This document shows, piece after piece, positions 10,926 through 22,883 of a stretch of 64,000 nucleotides of DNA; position 1 is the stretch's first letter; every line of letters begins with the position of its first letter. Source of the stretch: Xestospongia bergquistia (lineage: Eukaryota; Porifera; Demospongiae; Haplosclerida; Petrosiidae). The notes below the pieces were generated by a model. The model was not told the origin of the DNA. It saw only the letters and a list, made by a program, of their open reading frames with translations, and searched no databases. A program made the position numbers and the translations under genes. The DNA is taken from assembly GCA_963965975.1 (NCBI GenBank), contig OZ014412.1, positions 7,812,708 to 7,876,707 on the forward strand, in the 5' to 3' direction.

Positions 10926-11089
10926 GTTTAATTTTAGTAAGGGCTATCACAAAGACTTCTTTTGTGGTAAACAAAACAAACATTCTCACCACAAACATTA
11001 ATAATATTAAAAGATATTTCTTTTTTAAATATAATAATACTATACTATAGTTGTGTATAATACTATTCATGTGATGAACATGTGTTCAA

Positions 11090-11109
11090 AGGTCAATCCA
11101 TTCTGACCT
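11090..11109. promoter_or_regulatory. AGGTCA-N8-TGACCT palindrome upstream of the 8394-10925 gene
   Basis: Inverted AGGTCA half-sites about 165 bp upstream of the start. This is the same element as at 1304-1325, with a spacer two bases shorter. It lies in a 270-bp spacer that otherwise shows only AT-rich sequence. Confidence 0.3.
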
Positions 11110-11195
11110 CATTGGGTGTGCATCATTACAGGACATATGTAATCATTGTTATGTTATCATTATTTTATTATCATTAATGTTTAGAGAAATGTTAG

Positions 11196-12442
11196 TTTAA
11201 ATGGATAAAGTTGTATGTAGAGCATTGGTAAGAATATAATGAACACTAACACAATGATAGCAAAGATTCCAACTAGACAGTGAGGCCAATGAAAGTAATT
11301 AACTTGTACCTCTGCGTCATTTTTATTTCTGTAATACAATGTTGTAGTATAAAATAGTTGAAGAGAAGTAGCAGCAAATTGAGTGAAACATGAAACATAA
11401 CATATATATTGAGGCTATAGAATGAATCAAGCAAGGCTCAATGTTAGTCATACGCCAGAAACGTGCTAGTAGACGATGAAGAGATCTAGTGATAGTGACT
11501 ACACACCTAAATCCTTTATCATACATTGTAATCCAGGTATAGATCAAGAGTAGAAGGACCAGTGGATAGGTTGGTATGATATACCAGAATGATATAGTTT
11601 CTATTAATGTCATATGTGGTGTAATACACAATGGCATAGGAAACAAACTTAGAAAATTTAAGTTAAACAAATCGCTATAAAGGTTTGGATAATATAGTGA
11701 ACAGTATGATATATCATAATATCTATAATCCACTTTAAATGTAAGATTTAAACTTAGATTTGGATATACTATACTAATCATTTGACAGTAGAAGACTAGA
11801 CCAATCATATAACCATTGGTCAATTGTATGTTGAAGACTATTATTATCAACACAACTACTGTTACTGGTAAGAGTTGTATTAAGATAAATATAATCCAAT
11901 CTGGTAATGGATACTGCCCACATTGAACACATCTATTGAGTTGGTTAATAGGAACTCCATAACCAGGAGCACATGCTCCTTTTCTGCTATCATTGTAGCA
12001 GAATTGCTGTTGTGTTGGAGGATTCAACATCAATGATATGTTAGATTGAAGTGTCTCTATTATTTGCCATTGTGTTTAAATCAAATGTATAACTTCACTA
12101 GAATCAGTTACATCATTATAATAATAGAGTTATACATTAATAATAATAATAATAACAATCATAGTGTATTGTTGTACATTGTTGGTACAGATTATTATCA
12201 AAAGATGCTGGACCAGAAATAATGCAAGCCTGTAAATCACTCTTCCACTCATAAGTCACATTATAACAATCATAGACTGAAGCACTTACATAAAATGGAT
12301 CTCCAGATTAAGCAGTAATCCCATAACTGGTCTTTCTTATCATTAAGTATAGATGTTCCAATGTCTTATTACAATCAATACTATTGCCACCAGCAAATAT
12401 AAGTGAAACAAAAAGAAAGACAAGAAGAGACCACAACATCAT
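11196..12442 (-). pseudogene. Short-form receptor pseudogene lacking the C-terminal third
   Basis: Homology begins at the paired Met codons 12442/12439 and ends after the sixth membrane segment (FLPMLYIQLYPFKL) near 11200. Lesions relative to intact sisters: a TAA in the AYSG motif (ctccagattaagcag, near 12308), a TAA replacing Gln in LLIQTQW (near 12076), and a short duplication (gaaacatgaaacataac, near 11392) that shifts the frame in membrane segment 5. The longest surviving frame is 11323-12033. The tail region is absent. Confidence 0.85.
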
Positions 12443-13920
12443 GACTAATTTTCTCAAGGGCTATACAAATAGAACAGTTGGTGTACAGTGTACAAACAAT
12501 GTCATTGTAGGAGTTATTTTGTAGCAAACAAAGTAAACATTCTCATTATATAAGATTACTATATATACAAGGTAACTTTATAAATAATAACTATACTACA
12601 GTTGCGTATAATAATATTCATGTGACAAACATGTATTCAAAGGTCGGTCCATTTTTTGATCTTATTGGATGTACATCATTATAAGTACATATGTTGTCAT
12701 TATTTATCATAGTTAAAATAATCTGTCTTTTATCAATGTTTAAATTAACCATCTTTGTTTTCATTATCCTTCTGAAGTAAGACTAAGATAGAACAAAACT
12801 GTCAAGTCATACACTGTTAAAAGAGATTTAATAATTACCTATTTATGGTCACTTACATTTTTTCAAGTGTCATTCAAACAGTTGAAACAGTGTCATGTTT
12901 ACTATTTCTCAGTGTCTTGTCCTCTATTATATGCAATGTGAATATTGTGGATTTTTTAAATTAACCAATCTCTTTCAGTCCAAAGATATATATCATGTTA
13001 CTATGGAATATGTCTTCATTTAACTTGTCCTAAGACTGGTATATATGTACACTGGCCATTGAGAGTCTTGAACATTTTGCATAACATGTAGTACAAAAAC
13101 CTCTTCTCACTAAGAGATGACCCGAGGCTTTTATATATCTTCATTTGCTTCAAAGTATACATTGTATATATAGTGTTCATTGTTAAAGAACCATACGTTA
13201 TGTGTGTTCCAAATATGCATAAAGAGATAAATCCAGCAAACTATATGTGATAATAAAGATATGTTATCAGAATTAAACATTTATAGAGTTCATGCTTACA
13301 TTATCCTGTATGATGTAAATAATGTTTGTATCCATATAGCAACATATATAATGATAATAAACACACCCACCAGCTAGACAATGATATCAATCTCTCGTTG
13401 ATGAAGAGATGTAGTATGTAACAGCGAAATGAGTGTAACAATAACTGATGTATTAACTTCAAGTTCTGTTCATTTGAATTTAACACTGTCATTGATAGCT
13501 TTTTAAAAATAGCATTCAAGAAGTCACTAATACATTGTAAAATTGATTGGTTGATTTAACCTTTACTAGGTTGTAATTATAATTTTATTTTAGTTGAAAA
13601 AAGTAAGCATAATATTGTTTTCATTGCTAATGTATTACTGTTCATGTAGCTATAGCTACATGAACAGTAATACATAATACATTAGTAATAAAAAATAATG
13701 TTATGTTTACTTTATACATATACAGCCTGTATAATCATGTATTAGTTTAAACAACCAATCAATTTTTACAGTGAGTTATTATGCATAAGATATCAATTTA
13801 TAACTTATAAACAATTTAATAACTAACAAAAGCTAAACATTTTAATTGTCTTTATTATTGTAAACAAAATACATACGACATGTACATGACAAACTTGTTA
13901 AAAGACACAAAAGTAATAAA
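12443..13920. other. Spacer with a decayed paralogue scrap
   Basis: The left part matches the upstream and spacer sequence of sister genes with many differences. Near 13220-13519 is a degenerate minus-strand scrap related to the middle membrane segments (VTLI..LLH...FIIIIYVAI), alignable to scraps at 19500-19760 and 20340-20726. A 46-bp palindrome sits at 13630-13675. AATAAA (minus) for the next copy is at 13851-13856. No intact gene. Confidence 0.6.
13630..13675. repeat. Perfect 46-bp palindrome
   Basis: Two 23-base arms pair without mismatch or loop (centre between 13652 and 13653, core gctatagc). Flanking bases show weaker, gapped complementarity. It could be a MITE remnant, a fold-back scar or a cruciform-forming site; no coding role is visible. 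Confidence 0.9.
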
Positions 13921-15885
13921 CTAGACAGTTAAGTCATATGGTACATATTGTACATGATGTTCATCATAGTCATCTGGATGTTTCATACGATCAGCATTCC
14001 AGTTATCATCATCAACTAGTATGAATTCCATATCCTCATGTTCTTCATTATTAGGTGTATTGTGTTTTCTGTTACCTTTACAACTTTGGCAACATATCCT
14101 AATCTTTTTAATCGTCCAGTATGGAAAGTATCCAAAAAGTATTACTCCAAAAATTAATATTAGAAATAACGAATTTATGATGTAAACATATCCGTAATAA
14201 TATTTATCTAAAGTGGCGACAGTATCAATACTTAATGATGCTAAGAAAAGCATAAATAATAAATCAAAGAAATTGTGAATATTTCGTTTATATGGACGGA
14301 ATATCGTGATCGTACCTCCAAATGTAGCAAACAATGCAATTTGAGAGAAAAGAATATGACTTGCATTTTCTGGTATAAAGTACAAACATAAAACAATGAT
14401 CCTTAAGAAAAGATAAAATCCAGCGAAATACCGATAATCACATGTGTTCTTAGAACAATCTTTATAGGGTCCAGTAAACACATCACCTAGTGATATTAGA
14501 ATTTCTTTCCTTAGATGTAAACAGCTCAGTAATTTGTGGAATAGTTTAAGTGGATAAAGTTGTATGTAGAGCATTGGTAAGAATATAATGAACATTAACA
14601 CAATGATAGCAATGATACCAGCTAGACAGTGAGGCCAGCCAAAGTATTTGACTTGTACCTCCGCGTCATTTTTATTTCTGTAATACCATGTTGTAGGATA
14701 TAATAGTTGAAGAGAAGTAGCAGCAAACTGAGTCTAGTGATAGTGACTACACACCTAAAGCCTTTATCATACATTGTAATCCAGGTATAGATCAAGAGTA
14801 GAAGGACCATGCAGTGGATAGGTTGATATAATATACCAGAATGATATAGCTTGTAATAGTGTCATGTGTGGTGTGATACAGAGAGGGTAGTTAAATAAGA
14901 AGGCTAAGAAATTAATATTAAAAACAATAGAAGGCAGCAATAAAAATTATTATGTGCATGTGATGCAACCATAAGCGTTAGTCCAGGATACTCTATACTA
15001 ATCATTTGACAGTAGAATACTACTCCAATCATAAAACCATTGGTCAATTGTATGTTGAAGACTATTATAATAAACACCATTATTGTTACTGGTAAGAATT
15101 GTATTAAGAAAAACAACATGTAGAATTGATGTAGAATTAAGATCTACAGTGAAACTTTGATTTTCAGAAAAAGATACAGGAGTACACATTTTTTTATTCT
15201 TGAAGATTACCAGACCAGATATTATACAAACAATTATATCATTTTTCCAGACATACGTTATGTCACTGCAGTCAATGACTGTTGCATTTATATCAATATG
15301 CTGTTCTCCTAACCTGACAAATCTGCTTTTAGCACTGGCAATTAAGTATGGACACTTTGATGTCTCAGTACCAAACCTGCTGCCATATTTACCAGGATCT
15401 ACGACTATATCAATTAACTGGACATTATAACATATTGATATTACACTGCCGACACTTGGAAGTCAAACTTCCTATTAGGATTGATTTAAATATGACCGCA
15501 ACTATCAAGAACCAGAGACATGAGGGTAATGTTTGTAGATGACAGAAATAACAGTCCACTGTGTGAACTACACTTTATAGTTACTGTCTTACTTTCATCT
15601 TTAGTAGTAAGACCTACAATAGCAACATTAGACTTGTCTATCACCTTACTGGTGTTGTCCAATATATAGGTACCAGGATACAGGTAGATGACAATGGAGT
15701 TGTGTACATGTTGTAGTCCTTGTAAAGCTAAATTTAGACTAACACAAGGTGTCTGATCTCCTCCATTCCAACAAAGAGGTAGTGTTTACACCAAATGATG
15801 AGCTGACATAGATCTTGTAATACCAGTTAGTAGCAAATGTAAGGAAAACAAAAAATGAGACAACTAGAAGAGGCCAAAGTATCAT
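13921..15885 (-). pseudogene. Beta-helix-type receptor pseudogene with multiple lesions
   Basis: The start-like Met is at 15885, followed by a signal peptide and beta-helix module matching 8394-10925 and 25122-27818. Frameshifts interrupt the module. An internal deletion near 15119-15160 joins the beta-sandwich-like region directly to the first membrane segment, so the Cys stalk is missing. A second deletion near 14735 removes part of the conserved region between membrane segments 4 and 5. The distal part (13921-14601) is open but stops after VPYDLTV, losing the last 60 or so tail residues. The tail reads EFILV in place of EYILV. Confidence 0.85.
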
Positions 15886-17047
15886 GTCTAATTTTAGTAA
15901 GGGCTATCACAAAGACTTTTTTTGTGGTAAACAAAACAAACATTCTCACCACAAAGATTATTAATATTAAAAGATATTTCTTTTTTAAATATAATAATAC
16001 TATACTATAGTTGTGTATATATAATACTATTCATGTGATGAACTAAATTGTCATGTCGTTGTCATATCATATGTCATATACTGTCAAAAGATTCTGACCT
16101 CATGGCATGTACATGTGTATTCATTATTTATCATAATCAATAATTGTTGAGTGTCTTTTGCCAATATATAAATTAACCATATTTTGTTTTCATTATTCTT
16201 CTGAAGCAAGACAATCAGTTACTAAACATTGAACTAAATTGTCAAATCATACATTGTTAAAAGAGACTTTATATAATACTACAACTGTGTATAATACTAT
16301 TTATGTGATGAACATGTGTTCACCTTTTTTTGACATCATTGTGTGTGCAAAATTATAAGGATATATGTTAACATTGTTCATCATAATCAGTGAAGTCTGT
16401 CCTTTACCAATGTTTAAATTCACCATCTTTTGTTTTCATTATCTTTCTGAATTAAGACAATCAATTATTAACATTGAACTAAATTGACAATTCATACACT
16501 GTTAAAAGAGATTGGATATACTAACTAATTTTATGGTCACTTAGGTTTCACATACAATTACAAACTATATTAAAATGTATACTGTTTTGATTATTAGTTA
16601 TTATGTAATTGACAGTTTATGTCATTCAATAAATCATTTCTCAAGAAGGAACATGTGTGTAGTAGTATGACTGTTCTATTATAATGTTCACAATGGCAGC
16701 ACTCACACAGAGGTCCAGTATCCATGAAGATTCTAATGAAATGAGACATTAAACAGAGTATTTATAGCTCTAAAAGCAACTACACAATATTAAATGTCAA
16801 TCAGCATAATATCTATATTTGGGTATTATTATCAATGTTTTAAAAATAGCACTCAAAAACATCACTATTCAAAAAGTATAAGAAATCAATTAATAACTTA
16901 CACACAAATTAACAATTAATAAAAGTTAAAATTTCTTTGTTATTATAAACAAAATACATACTACATGTACATGACAAACTTGTTAAAAGATAGATAAGCA
17001 ATAAAGTAATCTTCACAAACTATAGTGACCAAATTAAATGTATTTGA
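15886..17047. other. Spacer between array copies
   Basis: Upstream-type and 3' UTR-type sequence resembling the other spacers but rearranged; motifs such as ttttgttttcattat occur twice (near 16185 and 16430), indicating an internal duplication. At the position of the AATAAA hexamer in other copies the minus strand reads AATAAC (near 16940), so the downstream gene may have a weaker polyadenylation signal. No gene is seen. Confidence 0.6.
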
Positions 17048-19543
17048 TTAAACTTCATCTTCATCATTGACATTACCAATACTACTCTCTTGTGTACCAC
17101 TTACTATTGAATGTAGTGGTATTGTATTACTAGATCCAAGAATTGACCAAGTATCACTTTCTGATGGTGAGCCAATCTCAAAGTTGTTAATTTCAGCTGA
17201 TCTTGCATTATCACGTACGTTGTTTTCTTCAGGTTGTGAGACAGCTAAGTCATATGGTACATATTGTACATGATGTTCATCATAGTCATCTGGATGTTCT
17301 ATACGATCAGCATTACAGTTATCATCATCAACTAGTACAAATTCCATATCTTCATCTTCTTCATTATTATGTATATATTGTTTTCTGTTAACTTTACAAA
17401 TTTGGCAACATATCCAAATTTTTTTAATTGTCCAGTATGGAAAGTATCCAAAAAGTATTACTGCAAAAATTAATGTTAGAAATAACGAGTTTATACTGTC
17501 AACATATAGACCATCATGTATGTCTGAAGTGGCAAAAGTATTGATAGATATTGTCATTAAGTAAACCATAAATAATAAATCAAAGAAACTGTGAATATTT
17601 CGTTTATATGGACGGAATATCGTGATCGTACCTCCAAACATAGCAAACAATGCTATTTGAAAGATAAGAATATGACTTGCATTTCCTGGTATAAAGTACA
17701 AACATAAAACAATGATTCTTAAGAAAAGATAAAATCCAGCAAAATAGCGATAATCACGTGTGTTCTCAGAACCATCTTTATAGGGTCCAGTAAACACATC
17801 ACCTAATGATATTAGAATTTCTTTCCTTAGATATAAACAGCTCAGTAATTTGTGGAATAGCTTAAATGGATAAAGTTGTATGTAGAGCGTTGGTAAGAAT
17901 ATAATGAACACTAACACAACGATAGCAAAGACACCAGCAAAACTATGAGGCCAGCCAAAGTATTTAATATTGTAGAACATAACATGTGTCATCTTATTTG
18001 CATTTTTGTAAGACAATGTTGTAGAATATAATAGTTGAAGTGATGTAGCAGCAAACTGAGTGAAACATAACAGATATATTGAGGCTGTAGAATGAATCAA
18101 GGAAGGCTCAATGTTAGTCTTACGCCAGAAACGTGCCAGTAGACGATGAAGAGGTCTAGTTATGGTGACTACACACCTAAATCCTTTATCATACATTATA
18201 ATCCAGGTATAGATCAAGAGTAGAAGGACCAGTGGATAGGTTGGTATAATATACCAGAATGATATAGCTTGTAATAATGTCATATTTGACATTATACATA
18301 GTGGGTAAAAAAAAATTAGGAAGTTCAGGTTAAAAATGTTGCCAAGTAAAACAGAAATATAAAATTTTGAGCACTCCACATCATACCCAAAATCTCTCTC
18401 GAGCACAACATTAAAGCTTAGATTTGGATACACTATACTAATCATTTGACAATAGAAGACAAGACCAATCATAAAACCACTGGTCAATTGTATGTTGAAG
18501 ACTATTATTATCAACACAACTACTGTTACTGGTAAGAATTGAAAAAAGATAAATATAATCCAATCTACAAATGGACATGGATCACATTGAACACATCTAT
18601 TGAGTTGGTTAACAGGAACTCCATACCTGGGAGCACATGCTCCTTTTCTACTATCTGTGCAGCAATTGTAACAATCAGCATTCAGCATCACTGATATGTT
18701 AGATTGAAGTACTATTGGCCATTGTGTTTGAATCAGTAGCATAACTTCACTAGAGCTTGTCATATAATTTAATGTAGTATTATAATAATAGAGAGTTATA
18801 AGATTAATATTATGATAATCATAATAATTATCACAGTAATGATCATATGTTATTGTTGTACAATTTTGGTACACATTATTATCAAAAGATGCTGGACCAG
18901 AAATAATGCAAGCTTGTAAATCATACTTCCACTCATAACTCACATTACTACAATTATAGACTGAAGCTTTTACACAAAGTGGATCTCCAGAGTAAGCAGT
19001 AATCCCATAATTGATCTTGCTTACCATCAAGTATGGACACTCTGATGAATCATTACCATCAATGCCATTGCCATTCTCATTATGGCTACATTCTTTGAGT
19101 CCACTACTATTATTACCAGACTCTATGATTATATCTATTAACTGGACATTATAACACATTGATATATACACTGCTGACACTTGGAAGTCAAACTCCCTAT
19201 TAGGATTGATTTGAATATTACCACAACTATCAAGAACCAGAGACTTGAGGACAATGTTAGTAGACGATAGAAATAAGAGCCTGCTGTGTGAACTACACTT
19301 TATAGTTACTGTCTTACCTCCATCTTTAGTAGTATGACCTACAATAGCAACATTAGACTTGTCTATCACCTTACTGGTGTTGTCCAATATATAGGTACCA
19401 GGATACAGGTAGATGACAGTGGAGTTGTGTTGTAGTCCTTGTAGAGCTAAATTGAGAGTAGCACAAGGTTTCTGGTCTCCTCCGTTCCAATAAAATCCAG
19501 CAAGGTATAAATGATAATAAAGATATGTTATCAGAATGAACAA
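17048..19543 (-). CDS. Beta-helix-type receptor with a substituted N-terminus
   Basis: 831 aa in one exon. The beta-helix module starts at WNGGDQKPCATLNLALQGL, but the usual signal peptide and the preceding 20 residues are gone. Instead the frame opens with MFILITYLYYHLYLAGFY, encoded by sequence related to the YRYFAGFYLFLRI membrane segment of a paralogue; the join is at GFY/WNGG. The new leader is hydrophobic and might serve as a signal sequence. The rest is complete: compact ectodomain with many NxS/T sites, Cys motif (CTDSRKGACAPRYGVPVNQL, then CVQC), about ten membrane segments, tail with EFVLV and end NDEDEV. Either a chimeric live gene or a recent 5'-truncated pseudogene. Confidence 0.7.
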   Translation of the reverse strand: MFILITYLYYHLYLAGFYWNGGDQKPCATLNLALQGLQHNSTVIYLYPGTYILDNTSKVIDKSNVAIVGHTTKDGGKTVTIKCSSHSRLLFLSSTNIVLKSLVLDSCGNIQINPNREFDFQVSAVYISMCYNVQLIDIIIESGNNSSGLKECSHNENGNGIDGNDSSECPYLMVSKINYGITAYSGDPLCVKASVYNCSNVSYEWKYDLQACIISGPASFDNNVYQNCTTITYDHYCDNYYDYHNINLITLYYYNTTLNYMTSSSEVMLLIQTQWPIVLQSNISVMLNADCYNCCTDSRKGACAPRYGVPVNQLNRCVQCDPCPFVDWIIFIFFQFLPVTVVVLIIIVFNIQLTSGFMIGLVFYCQMISIVYPNLSFNVVLERDFGYDVECSKFYISVLLGNIFNLNFLIFFYPLCIMSNMTLLQAISFWYIIPTYPLVLLLLIYTWIIMYDKGFRCVVTITRPLHRLLARFWRKTNIEPSLIHSTASIYLLCFTQFAATSLQLLYSTTLSYKNANKMTHVMFYNIKYFGWPHSFAGVFAIVVLVFIIFLPTLYIQLYPFKLFHKLLSCLYLRKEILISLGDVFTGPYKDGSENTRDYRYFAGFYLFLRIIVLCLYFIPGNASHILIFQIALFAMFGGTITIFRPYKRNIHSFFDLLFMVYLMTISINTFATSDIHDGLYVDSINSLFLTLIFAVILFGYFPYWTIKKIWICCQICKVNRKQYIHNNEEDEDMEFVLVDDDNCNADRIEHPDDYDEHHVQYVPYDLAVSQPEENNVRDNARSAEINNFEIGSPSESDTWSILGSSNTIPLHSIVSGTQESSIGNVNDEDEV

Positions 19544-20870
19544 TTTATAGAGTTCATGCTTACATTATTACCTGCATGATGAAAATAACTTATGTATCCA
19601 TAGCAACATATATAATGATAATAAACACACCCATCAGCTAGACAAGGATATCAATCTCTTATTGATGAAGAGATGTAGCATGTAGCTCCAAAATGATTGT
19701 AACAATAACTGATGTATTGACTTCGGGTCTGTTCATTTGGATTTAACACTGTCATCAATTGTTTTTTTTTTTTAATAGCACTAAAGTAGTCACTAACATG
19801 TTGTCAAAATTGATTGTTTAATTTAAACATTACTTGGTTATATAAGTTGCTGTCTTTTGCCAATATTTAAATTTACCATCTTTTGTTTTCACTATCTTTC
19901 TGAAGTAAGACAATCAGTTACTAACATAGAACTAAATTGTCAAATAATATATTGTTAATAGAGATTTCATATATTAACTAATTTTATGGTCACTTACATT
20001 TCACACATAATTACAAACTATATTAAAATGTATACTGTTTTGATTACTAGTTATTATGTAATTGACAGTTCATGTCATTCAATAAATCATTTCTCAAGAA
20101 GGAACATGTGTGTGATACTATGGTTATTCTATTATAAAGTTCACAGTGACAACACTCACACACAGGTCTAGTATCCATGAACATTCTAATGAAATAAGAC
20201 ATTAAACAGAGTCTTTATAGATCTAACAAGTAATTACACAATATAAAATGTCAATCAGCATTTTTTAAATGAAAAGTATGGGGCTTACTCCTTTTCAGTG
20301 TCTCATATTATGTACAATGTAAATAACATAGATTATTTGGTTAATCAACCAAAATATGTCATAGAGAGAAATAAAATCCAGCAAATTATAATAAAGTGGT
20401 GTTATCAGAATTAACCACTTTATAGCAGGATCCATGCACATAGTGAACATATCACCCCCTGAATAGTGTACTATATACTGTGTATCCATAGCAACATAAT
20501 GATAACAAACACTCCCACCAGCTAGATATTGATACCAACCTCTAGTGACAGAATGATATATGGTGTAGTAGGTGAAGAGACTTAGCAGCTGCAAAATGAG
20601 TGTAACAATAACAGATGTATCACTTACAGTTCTATTTATTTGGATATTATTATCAATATTTTTAAAATAGTACTCAAAAACATCACTATTTGAAAAGTAT
20701 AAGAAATCAATTAATAACTTACACACAAATTAATAATTAATAAAAGCTAAACGCTTAAATTTTTTTATTATTGTAAACAAAATACATACTACATGTACAT
20801 GACAAACTTGTTAAAAGACACAAAAGTAATAAACTTCACAAACTACAATGACTGAATTAAATGTATTTGA
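19544..20870. other. Spacer with two decayed paralogue scraps
   Basis: The scrap at 19500-19760 continues the sequence that donated the leader of the 17048 gene. The scrap at 20340-20726 has an open minus-strand frame (20295-20726, 143 codons) with weak likeness to membrane segments 5-7 of the family, and I read it as a remnant, not a gene. Between them is ordinary array spacer. AATAAA (minus) for the 20871 gene is at 20764-20769. Confidence 0.55.
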
Positions 20871-22883
20871 TTAAACTTCATCTTCATCATTGACATTACT
20901 GATACTACTCTCTTGTGTAGTACTTACTATTGAATGTAGTGGTATTATATTACTAGACCCAAGAATTGACCAAGTATCACTTTCTGACAGTGGACCAGTC
21001 TCAAAGTTATTAATTTCAGCTGATCTTACATTATCATAAGAAACATATTGTACATGATGTTCATCATAGTCATCTGGATGTTCCATACGATCAGCATCCC
21101 AGTTATCATCATCAACTAGTATGTATTCCATATCCTCATGTTCTTCATTATTAGGTATATTGCGTTTTCTGTTATCTTTACAACTTTGGCAACATATCCA
21201 AATTTTTTTAATCGTCCAGTATGGAAAGTATCCAAAAAATATTACTCCAAAAATTAATGTTAGAAATAACGAGTTTATACTGTAAACATATCCATAATGA
21301 TATTTATCTAAAGTGGCGACAGTATCAATACTTAATGATGCTAAGAAAAGCATAAATAATAAATCAAAGAAATTGTGAATATTTCGTTTACATGGACGGA
21401 ATATCATGATCGTACCTCCAAACGTAGCAAACAATGCAATTTGAGAAAAAAGAATATGACTTGCATCTTTTGACATAAAGTATAAAAATAAAACAATGAT
21501 CCTCAAGAAAAGATAAAATCCAGCAAAATACCGATAATCATGTGTGTTCTTAGAACCATCTTTATAGGGTCCAGTATATATATCACCTAATGACATTAAA
21601 ATTTCTTTCCTTATATGTAAACAGCTCAATAATTTGTGGAATACTTTAAGCGGATAAAGTTGTATGTAGAGCATTGGTAAGAATATAATGAACACTAACA
21701 CAATTATAGCAAAGATACCAGCTAGACAGTGAGGCCAACCAAAGTTTTTAACTTGTACCTCTGCATCATTTTTATTTCTGTAATACCATGTTGTAGGATA
21801 TAATAGTTGAAGAGAAGTAGCAGTAAACTGAGTGAAACATAACAGATATATTGAGGCTATAGAATGAATCAAGCAAGGCTCAATGTTAGTCTTACGCCAG
21901 AAACGTGCTAGTAGACGATGAAGAGGTCTAGTGATAGTGACTACACACCTAAATCCTTTATCATACATTGTAATCCAGGTATAGATCAAGAGTAGAAGGA
22001 CCAGTGGATAGGTTGGTATGATATACCAGAATGATATCGCTTGCAATAATGTCATATTTGATGTGATACATAGTGGCTTAAAACAAAGAAAACTTAGGAA
22101 ATTCAGGTTAAATATATTGCCAAGTATAACAGAATAATATGGATAATATGTTGAGCACTTCATATTATATCCAAAATCATTCTCAATCGCAACATTAAGA
22201 CTTAGATTTGGATACACTATACTAATCATTTGACAATAGAAGACTAGACCAATCATAAAACCATTGGTCAATTGTATGTTGAAGACTATTATTATCAACA
22301 CAACTACTGTTGCTGGTATTATCTGTATTAAGACAACTATCACCAAACCTGGTAATTTATCCTGGTCACATTGAACACATCTATTAAGTTTGTTAATAGG
22401 AACTCCATAATCAGAACTACATGCTTCATTTCTACTATCTGTGCAGCAATTGTAACAGACAGGCTTCAACATCACTGATATGTTAGATTGAAGTACTATT
22501 GGCCATTGTGTTTGAATCAAAAGCATAACTTCACTGAAATTTGTTACATCATCTGAAGTAGTATTATAATAGAGAGTTATATGATGATAATAATTATTAT
22601 GATGACTAATATATGTTATTACTGTACATTGTTGGTACACATTACTATCAAAAGATGCTAGACCAGAAATAATGCAGGCTTGTAAATCGTTCTTCCACAC
22701 ATAACTCACATTACAACAATCATAGATTAAAGCACTTACATAAAATGGATATCCAGAGTAAGCATTACTGATCTTTCTTATCATTAAGTATGGACATTCC
22801 AATGTCTCATTACAATCAATACTATTGCCACCAGCAAATGTAAGTGAAGTAAAAAGTAAGACAAGAAGAGACCACAGCATCAT
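20871..22883 (-). CDS. Intronless multi-TM receptor-like protein, short form
   Basis: I take the start at MMLWSLLVLLFTSLTFA (22883, 670 aa). An upstream in-frame Met at 22994 would add 37 residues that look like translated leader and would bury the signal peptide. Parts: signal peptide, compact ectodomain (SIDCNETLECPYL), Cys motif CTDSRNEACSSDYGVPINKL with CVQC, about ten membrane segments, acidic tail with YILV and end NDEDEV. The tail lacks the YDLTVSQPEENTVH stretch present in sisters, an in-frame loss. Receptor role inferred. Confidence 0.83.
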   Translation of the reverse strand: MMLWSLLVLLFTSLTFAGGNSIDCNETLECPYLMIRKISNAYSGYPFYVSALIYDCCNVSYVWKNDLQACIISGLASFDSNVYQQCTVITYISHHNNYYHHITLYYNTTSDDVTNFSEVMLLIQTQWPIVLQSNISVMLKPVCYNCCTDSRNEACSSDYGVPINKLNRCVQCDQDKLPGLVIVVLIQIIPATVVVLIIIVFNIQLTNGFMIGLVFYCQMISIVYPNLSLNVAIENDFGYNMKCSTYYPYYSVILGNIFNLNFLSFLCFKPLCITSNMTLLQAISFWYIIPTYPLVLLLLIYTWITMYDKGFRCVVTITRPLHRLLARFWRKTNIEPCLIHSIASIYLLCFTQFTATSLQLLYPTTWYYRNKNDAEVQVKNFGWPHCLAGIFAIIVLVFIIFLPMLYIQLYPLKVFHKLLSCLHIRKEILMSLGDIYTGPYKDGSKNTHDYRYFAGFYLFLRIIVLFLYFMSKDASHILFSQIALFATFGGTIMIFRPCKRNIHNFFDLLFMLFLASLSIDTVATLDKYHYGYVYSINSLFLTLIFGVIFFGYFPYWTIKKIWICCQSCKDNRKRNIPNNEEHEDMEYILVDDDNWDADRMEHPDDYDEHHVQYVSYDNVRSAEINNFETGPLSESDTWSILGSSNIIPLHSIVSTTQESSISNVNDEDEV

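Noticed and set aside
13640..13675. Rho-independent-terminator-like or CRISPR-like reading of the palindrome
   Set aside because: Single palindrome without spacers or a U-tract in a eukaryotic context; no array.
20295..20726. 143-codon frame as a functional small membrane protein
   Set aside because: Weak likeness to internal membrane segments of the array family, no signal peptide and related to two clearly broken scraps; treated as a remnant.
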